Shown: piece after piece, positions 1 to 7,303 of the stretch
How positions within the stretch are numbered: position 1 is the first letter of the stretch
How the letters are laid out: each line of letters opens with the position of its first letter
From: Peptoniphilus sp. ING2-D1G
Lineage (GTDB): Bacteria; Bacillota; Clostridia; Tissierellales; Peptoniphilaceae
Direction of reading: 5' to 3'
Assembly: GCA_000952975.1 (NCBI GenBank)
Contig: LM997412.1
Coordinates: 1,364,001 to 1,428,000, forward strand
Length of the DNA: 64,000 nt
The notes under the pieces: model-generated
Databases searched by the model: none
What the model saw: the letters and a program-made list of their open reading frames with translations, nothing else
Told to the model about the DNA's origin: nothing
Position numbers and translations under genes: made by a program

Positions 1-107
1 TTGTCAAGTTTTATTCCCAAAGTTTGCAGATAATTTCTTGCTATATCCCTGTACATTCCCATGGAATCTACTAAAGTTCCATCTAAATCAAATATTATAC
101 CTTTCAT
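1..107 (-). CDS. HAD-superfamily hydrolase, N-terminal part (cut by window edge)
   Basis: Only the first 35 codons are inside the window. They read MKGIIFDLDGTLVDSMGMYR and carry HAD motif I (DLDGTLVDS), whose first Asp is the phosphoaspartyl nucleophile of this superfamily. The start is an ATG at 107 preceded by GAGGT at a normal distance. A textbook promoter sits just upstream at 128-156. The family covers phosphoglycolate phosphatases, beta-phosphoglucomutases and many other small-molecule phosphatases, and the substrate cannot be told from this fragment. Confidence 0.85.
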   Translation of the reverse strand, partial: MKGIIFDLDGTLVDSMGMYRDIARNYLQTLGIKLD

Positions 108-127
108 ATTACCTCGTTTCTTTCGAT

Positions 128-156
128 ATTATACAAATCTTTGTGTTCTATGTCAA
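128..156 (-). promoter_or_regulatory. Consensus sigma-A promoter of the HAD gene
   Basis: On the minus strand TTGACA, a 17-base spacer and TATAAT stand about 20 bases before the ATG at 107. Both boxes match the consensus perfectly. Confidence 0.85.
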
Positions 157-250
157 TTTTACCTATGTGATTAATCTTGCATTTAATATTTTTCTTTGTT
201 ATAATAAGCTTCGATTTAAAAAACCATAGTTAAATTATTATAAACAACGC

Positions 251-279
251 TTGTAAAAATTACATTATGTGTTTATAAT
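251..279 (+). promoter_or_regulatory. Promoter of tRNA-Pro
   Basis: TTGTAA, 17 bases and TATAAT end 17 bases before the first tRNA base, a normal distance for a stable-RNA gene. Confidence 0.7.
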
Positions 280-296
280 TTATCGGTAAACATTAT

Positions 297-373
297 CGGG
301 GTGTAGCGCAGTTTGGTAGCGCACGTGGTTTGGGACCATGGGGCCGGGGGTTCAAATCCTCTCACCCCGACCA
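297..373 (+). tRNA. tRNA-Pro (anticodon TGG)
   Basis: The cloverleaf folds fully. The acceptor arm CGGGGTG (297-303) pairs with CACCCCG (363-369). The anticodon arm is CGTGG / CCATG with loop TTTGGGA, so the anticodon is TGG at 331-333. The T loop is TTCAAAT, and an encoded CCA ends the gene at 373. It is a single tRNA gene with its own promoter and terminator. Confidence 0.96.
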
Positions 374-378
374 TGTTT

Positions 379-410
379 TAAAGGGCTGTTTTAAGCCCTT
401 TATTTTTTAA
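379..410 (+). terminator. Terminator after tRNA-Pro
   Basis: The stem AAAGGGCT / AAGCCCTTT is followed by a T-rich run. Confidence 0.8.
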
Positions 411-480
411 GCTAAAATAATAACATTTTTCATCATTAAAAAATTCTGAGCCTATGCCCAGAATTTCTCTAATTATAAAG

Positions 481-1026
481 TTATTCAACTGTATTTACTT
501 CTATGGAACCGTAGTTTCCGTCATTTCTCTTATAGAGAATTTCTATTCTGTCGGATTGTGCATTCAAAAATACAAAGAAGTTGTGGTTTAATAGTTCCAT
601 CTGAAGAATGGCTTCTTCTTCGTGCATGGGCTTTAAATTAAATACCTTGCTCTTTACCACTTTGGGTTCTTCTTCGCTTTTAGTATCAAATTCCACATCT
701 GAGATGTTTTCAAATCTTATGGTTTCCGAATTTCCTTGATATCTTTTTTTAAGTCTGGTTTTATATTTTCTTGTTTGTCTTGATAAAACATCAATTGCTT
801 TATCTATGGAAGTAAACATGTCTGTGGAAGTTTCCTCCGCTCTGAGTATTGTGCCCGGTAAAAATATCGTAACCTCAACTGTATCATTGTTTTTTACTCT
901 TGAGAATACAGCTCTGCCTCTTACATCTTTATCGAAATATTTGTCCAGTTTCGACAACTTTGAAGTGGCCTGTTTCTTTAAACTTTCTGTCAAATCGATG
1001 TTTTTTCCAACTAAATCAAGTATCAT
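481..1026 (-). CDS. hpf: Ribosome hibernation promoting factor, long form
   Basis: This cytoplasmic factor binds 70S ribosomes and, through its C-terminal domain, pairs them into inactive 100S dimers in slow growth. The 181-residue product has the N-terminal S30AE/YfiA fold (residues 1-100, starting MILDLVGKNIDLTESLK) and the C-terminal dimerisation domain of long HPFs (about 125-181, with KPMHEEEAILQMELL, FFVFLNAQ and DGNYG). I start it at the ATG at 1026, which has GGGAG at good spacing. An in-frame TTG further up at 1044 lies inside that ribosome-binding site and is unlikely. It is a single-gene unit, and its C-terminal domain makes the short HPF/YfiA form unlikely. Confidence 0.95.
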   Translation of the reverse strand: MILDLVGKNIDLTESLKKQATSKLSKLDKYFDKDVRGRAVFSRVKNNDTVEVTIFLPGTILRAEETSTDMFTSIDKAIDVLSRQTRKYKTRLKKRYQGNSETIRFENISDVEFDTKSEEEPKVVKSKVFNLKPMHEEEAILQMELLNHNFFVFLNAQSDRIEILYKRNDGNYGSIEVNTVE

Positions 1027-1196
1027 ATAAACACTCCCTCTCAATATTAAGTCAATATATTGATACCCTTATATAAAATATTAATTCAATTTTTACACAT
1101 AATTTATAATGTGGATAATGTTGATATGTTTGTGGAAAACAGTTTTTCCTTATGCTTTTGATGTTAAACCTTTGTGGATGAAATTTTTTTGCTTTA

Positions 1197-1205
1197 TGTT
1201 ATAAT
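1197..1205 (+). promoter_or_regulatory. Extended -10 promoter
   Basis: TGTTATAAT (TGn plus a perfect -10) ends 19 bases before the ATG at 1225. No good -35 box is visible. Transcription would start near 1212, giving a leader of only about 13 bases that just contains the AGGTGA ribosome-binding site. Confidence 0.6.
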
Positions 1206-1224
1206 TTTTTAAACAGGTGATATT

Positions 1225-2136
1225 ATGAAAGGTATTAAAGATTTGGATTTTAAAAAAAGAATAGGCATGCGAACCGTAAAAACTTCTCTGGCTGTGACCA
1301 TAAGCCTTTATCTTTCAATGCTTTTAAATTTAAATACCCCTATATTTACAGCCATTGCCGCCATAACTTCCATGAAGGCCTCTATATCGGAAAGCTTTTC
1401 CGATGTCAGAAAGAGAATTTTCACCGCTATATTCGGCGTAGTGCTTGGGTATATATTCAGCGTGATTCCCATAAAGGATATCTTTTCTCCGCTGCTGGCA
1501 GGTTTGGGAATAATTATAATCATTTATCTTCTTCAAATTTTCAATATGAAGTCCATGATCACCCTCTCCTGTATCGTCTTCATAGCCTCATATACAGCTA
1601 AGACGGGAACACTGACCTACGGAATTAATAGAGTGCTGGGAACTTTTTTGGGAATAGCTGTTTCCGTTATGATAAACTTCCTTATTTCCGCACCGAATAT
1701 TTTCGAATCGTTTATAGTTGAAGCCAAGGAAGTAAACGAAAATTTTAAACAATTTTTGATACAACTTATAGTGATGGAGGAGCACCATATTGAAGATATT
1801 GAAAAATCCTACGTCAAGCTTCTCAAAACCTATAACACGCTGATATCGGAGCAAAGAACTCCCGCACATGCGGAGACGGATTTTATTTGTGCAAAGGAAA
1901 TAATTAAAAATTTGGAAGATGTAAATACGAGATTTCAAATTTTAAATTCCATAGAATACAAACCTCGCGTCTTTAATTATAATAAAAAAGCCATTGAGAA
2001 TTATCTCCACTTGGAAATTTTGCAGGCAGGAGATTTGGAAGGAGACTTAAATTCAGTTTACAATTTTCACATTATGAAGATAATAACTCAACTTACAGCT
2101 GTAGATAAAATAATTGGAGAATACGATTATGAGTGA
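1225..2136 (+). CDS. Aromatic acid exporter family (FUSC/ArAE-type) membrane protein
   Basis: The 303-residue protein has an N-terminal membrane half with about four to five hydrophobic helices (roughly residues 20-165, including VVLGYIFSVIP and GLGIIIIIYLLQIF). A cytoplasmic alpha-helical half (about 170-303) follows. This layout, and the segment that runs from MRTVKTSLAV to TSMKASISESFSDVRKR, are typical of the aromatic-acid-exporter family of Firmicutes (formerly DUF939). Members are thought to export organic acids, but a substrate cannot be read from sequence. The gene overlaps the next one by 8 bases, so the two are translationally coupled and may work together. Confidence 0.85.
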   Translation: MKGIKDLDFKKRIGMRTVKTSLAVTISLYLSMLLNLNTPIFTAIAAITSMKASISESFSDVRKRIFTAIFGVVLGYIFSVIPIKDIFSPLLAGLGIIIIIYLLQIFNMKSMITLSCIVFIASYTAKTGTLTYGINRVLGTFLGIAVSVMINFLISAPNIFESFIVEAKEVNENFKQFLIQLIVMEEHHIEDIEKSYVKLLKTYNTLISEQRTPAHAETDFICAKEIIKNLEDVNTRFQILNSIEYKPRVFNYNKKAIENYLHLEILQAGDLEGDLNSVYNFHIMKIITQLTAVDKIIGEYDYE

Positions 2137-3817
2137 AACGAAATTGCTAATTGCCCTTAACAAACTTTTAGTTGCTCAGAATTTCATAAATGTGCTGCCG
2201 AAATACATAAAAATTGAAAATAACAATGATGATATGTATAAATTTTTGGAGCTTATAAACGGAAGAGACCATTTAAAAATCCACCTGGCTTTGGATGTAA
2301 ATAGAAATGAACAGAGCATTCAAAATTTCCTGTATCGTCTCTATCCCGATATTTTTAATAAAAATTATATCGATTCAATTGCAAAGGGGTTGATATACTC
2401 CTATCCGACACTTCTGAGCATAATCAAGGTATCTGAAAAGAGCATAAGGGTCTATGATGAAATTTTAGAAATCAGCTATGATATCTTCAATGAGGATTTG
2501 GATTACAGTGAAGAAGACTGCTTGTTCGCACGAGTGATAAACATTGACGGATACAACTTCATACTCACAGAGATAAATGTACTTGAAAGTTTTCACAAAG
2601 ATATATTCTTGGACTTAATCAACGAGCTTTTTATTAACAACGGCAAATTCTTTGAGTATAAGAAAAAAAATGACTCAGAAAAGATAATGATGATTTTAAA
2701 GTCAAAACTTCCGGATATTTTATTTACTTATACTTTAAGTCTTACGGAATTTATCGAAATAGAAGAAGAAAAAAACTTTGAAAAGGAAAAAATCGATGCA
2801 AAAAAGATTTTTTTCTCAGAAGAGGATTTGGAGATATTTGAAAAATACTGCGAGTACTCTGCTGTTAAGTATGACATAGATGAAGAACGAATTTTATTTT
2901 ACTTCAACCTTTTGTACGATTCTTCGAATTTATTGAGCAAGAACAGTTTTTCAGATTTCAAAAACTTCAGCTTCAAAAGCGTTTTTTTGAAAGCCGCTGA
3001 AAACGGAGTTATATATACCGAGTCAATGTTTAAGGAAGTACTGATGACCCTTAGAAATTACTATAAATTTGCCTTGAAGTACTCAGATAAATTTCAAAAG
3101 CCCTATGATGAGGTAAGCGATATAGTAAAGGATATCTTTATATATCTCCACAAGTTAAAAGACTCCGTGAAGGGTTTTTATTTTGATGAAAACATCCTTA
3201 GATACACAGGCGAACCGGATAATTTCAAATTGATGGACAAATTCATCGACTTTTTAGACGCTTTAAATTTAAGCGAAGTTACTATTTCAAAAAGCAATAC
3301 CCTTACGACAAAAAGCCTTAAAAATGTAGTTGAATTTCTGGATATAAAACCCATCAAAGACGTTAAAGTTCCCAACCAAAGTCATTATCCGCTGATAAAT
3401 TTCTTTTTCAATTTTTTGCATGTTAAGGATATGATTGAAACTCACAATGGAGATTTGACTTTTAAGGACAAATTAAACAGATTTTTAGTCATGGAAACAA
3501 ACCAGCAACTTGCCCTATTCATACATTACTTGCTAAGTGGAAATTTTCTTAGCAAATTTTTAAGGAAAAGCACTATTGACAACTACTTTGAAAACCTCTA
3601 CTCAATATGTGCAAAATTAGATAAGAGCGCGGTAAAACTTGAGGATTTAAACATCAGCAGTGAATTTTTATTTTTAATAACTCTACTTAATGATGCCAAT
3701 GCTCTTACCTATTATGACGGGTCTGTTAAATTCAGTTCCTTGGGCCAAAATCTTTACGACTATTACAAGTACAATTACTCTCTTGAAAAAGTCATTAATT
3801 TAAACAATTACATTTAA
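2129..3817 (+). CDS. Unknown protein, 562 residues
   Basis: I do not recognise this protein. It has no signal peptide or clear membrane helix and is rich in Lys, Ile, Phe, Asp and Glu, as expected for a soluble helical cytoplasmic protein. A charged stretch lies near residues 210-230 (IEEEKNFEKEKIDAKK). The start is the ATG at 2129, with GGAGA eight bases upstream. It overlaps the stop codon of the exporter-like gene, and an upstream TTG at 2114 is less likely. Tight coupling to a membrane protein suggests a shared role, but no catalytic motif is visible. Confidence 0.75.
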   Translation: MSETKLLIALNKLLVAQNFINVLPKYIKIENNNDDMYKFLELINGRDHLKIHLALDVNRNEQSIQNFLYRLYPDIFNKNYIDSIAKGLIYSYPTLLSIIKVSEKSIRVYDEILEISYDIFNEDLDYSEEDCLFARVINIDGYNFILTEINVLESFHKDIFLDLINELFINNGKFFEYKKKNDSEKIMMILKSKLPDILFTYTLSLTEFIEIEEEKNFEKEKIDAKKIFFSEEDLEIFEKYCEYSAVKYDIDEERILFYFNLLYDSSNLLSKNSFSDFKNFSFKSVFLKAAENGVIYTESMFKEVLMTLRNYYKFALKYSDKFQKPYDEVSDIVKDIFIYLHKLKDSVKGFYFDENILRYTGEPDNFKLMDKFIDFLDALNLSEVTISKSNTLTTKSLKNVVEFLDIKPIKDVKVPNQSHYPLINFFFNFLHVKDMIETHNGDLTFKDKLNRFLVMETNQQLALFIHYLLSGNFLSKFLRKSTIDNYFENLYSICAKLDKSAVKLEDLNISSEFLFLITLLNDANALTYYDGSVKFSSLGQNLYDYYKYNYSLEKVINLNNYI

Positions 3818-5024
3818 TTTTCGTCTTTGTACAAAGTGAATGTGGCAATGAATTTGTCATCTGTGACAGTTATTTTAAAATCGCCCTTTAACAATTCAAT
3901 TAAACTCTTCGTAATGTAAATTCCAAGCCCCGATCCGGGGCTTGTTCTGGATTTATCTGAACTTATCAATTCTTCGTAGTAATCCTCAGTTTGCAGGTGG
4001 AATTCTTCCTTAGGTTCATTTGCAATCTCGAACACAATGTGATCTTCAAAGGATTCGACACGGCAATATACGGTGGTGTTTTCCTTTGAATGCTTGTAAA
4101 CATTGGACATTAAATTAAGTACAATTCGTGAAAGTATATTTCCGTCAGTGTATAAAATAATTTCTTCCTGATCGTATTCATATTTGAAATCCAAGTTTTT
4201 TTCTTTAAAGCCGCTGTCCGATTCCCCATATATTTGAAGGACCAGCTCATTGAATTCTATGAAGTTTTTTCCACATTTACGTTCATTCCTGTTATTTTTG
4301 ATGCGTATATCAGATCCACAATTAAAGATTTCAATCTGGTGGAGTTTTTGCTGAGCACATCTATATAGCTCTTTGCCTCATCATCCATAGCATCTTTTTT
4401 CGAAAGAAAATCAGTATAATTTATTATGGATGTAAGAGGCGTTTTAAGGTCATGAGATACATTGGTTATCAGCTGAGTCCTAAGCAAATCCACATTCATT
4501 TTTTCCTTTGCGGTATTAAATAAATCTTCCCTTATTGATTTTAACCTTTCAACGCTTTTTCTCGTATCTTTATCATATAAAATCGATAAATCCTCCGCCT
4601 CTCCCCAATTGTACAAATCATCAATAAAGGAATTTAAAAGATAATTTTGAATTCGTATGTTTTCTCCGCTAAATATAATCCTGAAGGTAAATAACACAAC
4701 AAAGGCTGAAAACTCATCGTAATAAACCAATAATAAAGATATGAGCATGAGTACATTAAACATCGCAAAAAATAAAAACATGGAGTTTTCTTTGAATTTT
4801 AAAAAAAGTTTGTATGTAAAAAATGATTTTAAAAATTCTCTTCTTTTTATTTTATGAGCAACCACTGCTATAAAGACCAAAAAAGCGATTTGATATCCCC
4901 TTTTGCCTGCAATAAGTCCACCTATCAGCAGGAGATTCATAAGCAACAATTCTATAAATTCATGCCCGAATGTATAGTTATAAAGTTTTTTCAATAGTGA
5001 TTTTAAATAGTTTAACGCCTTCAT
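3814..5024 (-). pseudogene. Sensor histidine kinase, frameshifted between HisKA and ATPase domains
   Basis: The start at 5024 opens a 255-residue reading frame with about four membrane helices (residues 22-40, 44-57, 82-100, 105-118). A HisKA domain follows with NVSHDLKTPLTSI, whose phospho-acceptor His is about residue 191. The frame stops at 4257. The ATPase domain continues in the -1 frame to 3814, with N box NLMSNVYKHS, G1 VFEIANEP and G2 GSGLGIYITKSL. The break falls in a run of six A on the coding strand (4265-4270). One extra A restores an unbroken protein reading VEKNFIEFNEL across the junction. It directly abuts the response regulator gene. The defect could be a real mutation, a sequencing error or programmed slippage; all catalytic motifs are otherwise intact. 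Confidence 0.85.
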
Positions 5025-5717
5025 TTAATCCTCTGATATTTTATATCCCATTCCATAAATAGACCTTATTAAATCCGGTTTTCTGGAGTTTATCTCCACC
5101 TTGTCTCTGAGATGAGATATGTGTACTGATATGATTTTTTTCACATCATGGGCCTCTTCTTCCCACACTTCTTTGTAAATATCCTCTGAACTGAAAACCT
5201 TGTTCTTATTTTTCGTCAACAAAAGAAGTATCTTGTATTCATAAGGTGTCAAGGCTATGAGTTTTCCGTCCACATATACCTCCTTGGCATTATCCTTTAT
5301 GGTTACTCTGCCGACTGTGTAGATGCCCTGTTCAATTTCAGCCGATCCCAACTCCATAAATCTCCTTATGACGGAATTTACCCTTGCAATTAATTCTATG
5401 GCATTAAAAGGTTTTACTATATAGTCGTCCGCTCCGACATTAAGTCCGATTATCTTGTCTGTGATTTCCGATTTTGCAGAGAGTATTATTATTGGGGTGT
5501 TGTAATCGTTTCGTATTTTCAGTATGGCTGATATTCCGTCCATCTTAGGCATCATCAAGTCCATGATGCACAGATGTACTTGATTGTTTTCCAAAACCTC
5601 CAAGGCTCCTTCTCCGTCATAGGTTTTGAATACATTATAGCCCTCAGCCTTCAAGTAAATTTCCAAGGCATCTACAATATCTTTTTCATCGTCACATACT
5701 AAAATATTATAATTCAT
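5025..5717 (-). CDS. OmpR/PhoB-family response regulator
   Basis: The 230-residue protein has a receiver domain (1-115) with acidic pocket D9/D10, phospho-acceptor D53 in IMDLMMPKMDG and conserved K102 in VKPF. A winged-helix DNA-binding domain (about 130-230, with LTPYEYKILLLL and DKVEINSRKPDLIRSIYGMGY) follows. It should be phosphorylated by the adjacent kinase, whose ATG follows this stop codon directly, and then bind DNA as a dimer. AAGGAG precedes the ATG at 5717. The stimulus is unknown. If the kinase is truly broken, this regulator may be uncoupled from its partner. Confidence 0.93.
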   Translation of the reverse strand: MNYNILVCDDEKDIVDALEIYLKAEGYNVFKTYDGEGALEVLENNQVHLCIMDLMMPKMDGISAILKIRNDYNTPIIILSAKSEITDKIIGLNVGADDYIVKPFNAIELIARVNSVIRRFMELGSAEIEQGIYTVGRVTIKDNAKEVYVDGKLIALTPYEYKILLLLTKNKNKVFSSEDIYKEVWEEEAHDVKKIISVHISHLRDKVEINSRKPDLIRSIYGMGYKISED

Positions 5718-5749
5718 TTTTGCTCCTTGTTTTATTTGACTTTTTTCTA

Positions 5750-5758
5750 TGTTATAAT
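5750..5758 (+). promoter_or_regulatory. Extended -10 promoter of yihY
   Basis: TGTTATAAT stands 17 bases before the ATG at 5776. It is the same nine bases as at 1197-1205, again with a very short leader. Confidence 0.6.
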
Positions 5759-5775
5759 CTTTTTCGAGGTAAATT

Positions 5776-6699
5776 ATGAAATCAATAAAAAATTTTTTAT
5801 ATAAAAACAGAAATAAAAATTGGGTTGTTTTTTTCGATAAACTTCTTTACCGATTTAATGAACACAAAGTTGCCGATACAGGGGCATCTCTGGTATATTT
5901 TACGATACTGTCCATTTTTCCCTTCTTGATAGCTCTTTTAAATGCAATCAATTTTACAAATGTACTTCAATCGGAACAACTTATCGAGTTCCTTAACTAT
6001 CTTCCCGAAGATATTGCAAAAATTGTATACAGTTTTATCAACGAGATAAATACAGCCTCTTCTTCAGGTCTGTTCTCAATATCCATTATATTGGGTCTTT
6101 ACACGGCTTCCAACGTCGTGCACAAACTCATTGAAAATATAAGTTCCGCCTACGGATTTAAAGACAGAAGAAGTTTTTTTAAAGTAAGGGGTATTGCCCT
6201 TCTCTTTACGCTGGCCATGATAATAATGATATTGTTGATGTTTTTGACTCAAATTTTCGGAGAATTGATAATTAAAACCGTCTCCAAGTATCTTCCCATT
6301 CAGGAACACACAAAATCCATAATCACCCTGCTGGGTCTTATAATTCCGATACTGTACATGGTTGCAACCTTCATATCTCTATACAGAATAGCTCCTTCAA
6401 GTGAAGTAAAGGCGATAATAAACTATAAGTCGGTAATTCCCGGATCGGTTTTTGCAACATTGGCTTGTTTGTTTTCATCAAAACTCTTCGGCTACTACGT
6501 GATAAATTTTGGAAACTACAGCGTTACCTACGGTTCCCTTGGAGGAATTATCGTAATGCTCGTGTGGATGTGGATAATGTCAATAGTTATACTTTTAGGT
6601 GCACACATAAACTCCGTTCTCTTCTCAATGAAACACTTCAAAAGCACCAACGGCTGGCCGAGACATGAGTCAGTGCTTAAAAACTTCATCACAAAATAG
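5776..6699 (+). CDS. YihY/BrkB-family inner membrane protein
   Basis: The 307-residue integral membrane protein has about six helices. The family signature occurs near the N-terminus (DTGASLVYFTILSIFPFL, about residues 36-53) and a glycine-rich segment lies near the C-terminus (SVTYGSLGGIIVMLVWMW). YihY/BrkB proteins are widespread, were once called ribonuclease BN in error, and have no settled function. GAGGT precedes the ATG. The stop overlaps the end of the convergent comF gene by 11 bases, so no terminator separates the two. Confidence 0.9.
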   Translation: MKSIKNFLYKNRNKNWVVFFDKLLYRFNEHKVADTGASLVYFTILSIFPFLIALLNAINFTNVLQSEQLIEFLNYLPEDIAKIVYSFINEINTASSSGLFSISIILGLYTASNVVHKLIENISSAYGFKDRRSFFKVRGIALLFTLAMIIMILLMFLTQIFGELIIKTVSKYLPIQEHTKSIITLLGLIIPILYMVATFISLYRIAPSSEVKAIINYKSVIPGSVFATLACLFSSKLFGYYVINFGNYSVTYGSLGGIIVMLVWMWIMSIVILLGAHINSVLFSMKHFKSTNGWPRHESVLKNFITK

Positions 6700-7303
6700 A
6701 CGGTGTCGCCGCTATTAAGGCGGCTACTTTTTTTGCTCCGCCGTCCTTTAACACTCCTGCCAATTCATTGACGGTGGATCCTGTGGTTATGACATCATCG
6801 ACAATTATTATGTTATCCGGCACCTTTGCCATAACTCTGAAGGCTCCTGTCATGTTTATTACTCGCTCCGATTCACTTAAATTGACCTGTTCTTTTGTCC
6901 TTTTGTGCTTTTCCACAGAACTGACCAAATCCATCATGGTATTTTCGCAAATCCCCTTTGCAATCAACTTCGATTGATTGTATCCTCTTCTTTTCTCATC
7001 GGATTTGTGCATGGGAATATAACAGATGTGTTTATAGTTCTTTGAAAGGTTGTTTTCAAATAATTTTTCACTCATTACATCGGCAAAAAATTTATAATAA
7101 TAAACCTTGTCTCTAAATTTAAAATCCGATATGATTTTTCGAACTATTTTATTATACTGCATTGCCACGACAATATCATCAACATTGGGCAGTAAGGCAT
7201 TGAATTTCACATCAAGATTTAAGTGGGAGTAGCATTCTTTGCACATATTAAATTTAAATATTTCTTTATTTTCACAAAAACAGCATTCAGCATGATAAAT
7301 CAT
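6689..7303 (-). CDS. comF: ComF family protein (phosphoribosyltransferase fold)
   Basis: The 204-residue protein begins with paired cysteines (CCFC and CKEC, residues 7-22), a small zinc ribbon typical of ComF. It ends with a phosphoribosyltransferase domain whose PRPP loop is IIIVDDVITTGST (about 165-177). ComF proteins are needed for DNA uptake in naturally competent bacteria and interact with DNA-processing factors. Its ATG lies 17 bases inside the end of recD2, so the pair is coupled. That fits a DNA-processing role rather than nucleotide salvage. Confidence 0.9.
   Translation of the reverse strand: MIYHAECCFCENKEIFKFNMCKECYSHLNLDVKFNALLPNVDDIVVAMQYNKIVRKIISDFKFRDKVYYYKFFADVMSEKLFENNLSKNYKHICYIPMHKSDEKRRGYNQSKLIAKGICENTMMDLVSSVEKHKRTKEQVNLSESERVINMTGAFRVMAKVPDNIIIVDDVITTGSTVNELAGVLKDGGAKKVAALIAATPSIL

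Noticed and set aside
38..229. A 63-codon plus-strand frame at the left end
   Set aside because: Runs antisense to the HAD gene and across its promoter; composition is that of random AT-rich DNA.
4262..4272. Programmed -1 frameshift signal (A AAA AAC) in the kinase gene
   Set aside because: The heptamer is present, but its phase relative to the zero frame is not the classical X XXY YYZ, and no downstream pseudoknot was found by eye. I report it as a frameshift of unknown origin.
5736..5758. TTGACT followed by TATAAT as a classical promoter before yihY
   Set aside because: The spacer is only 11 bases, too short for sigma-A. The TGn extension is the better explanation.
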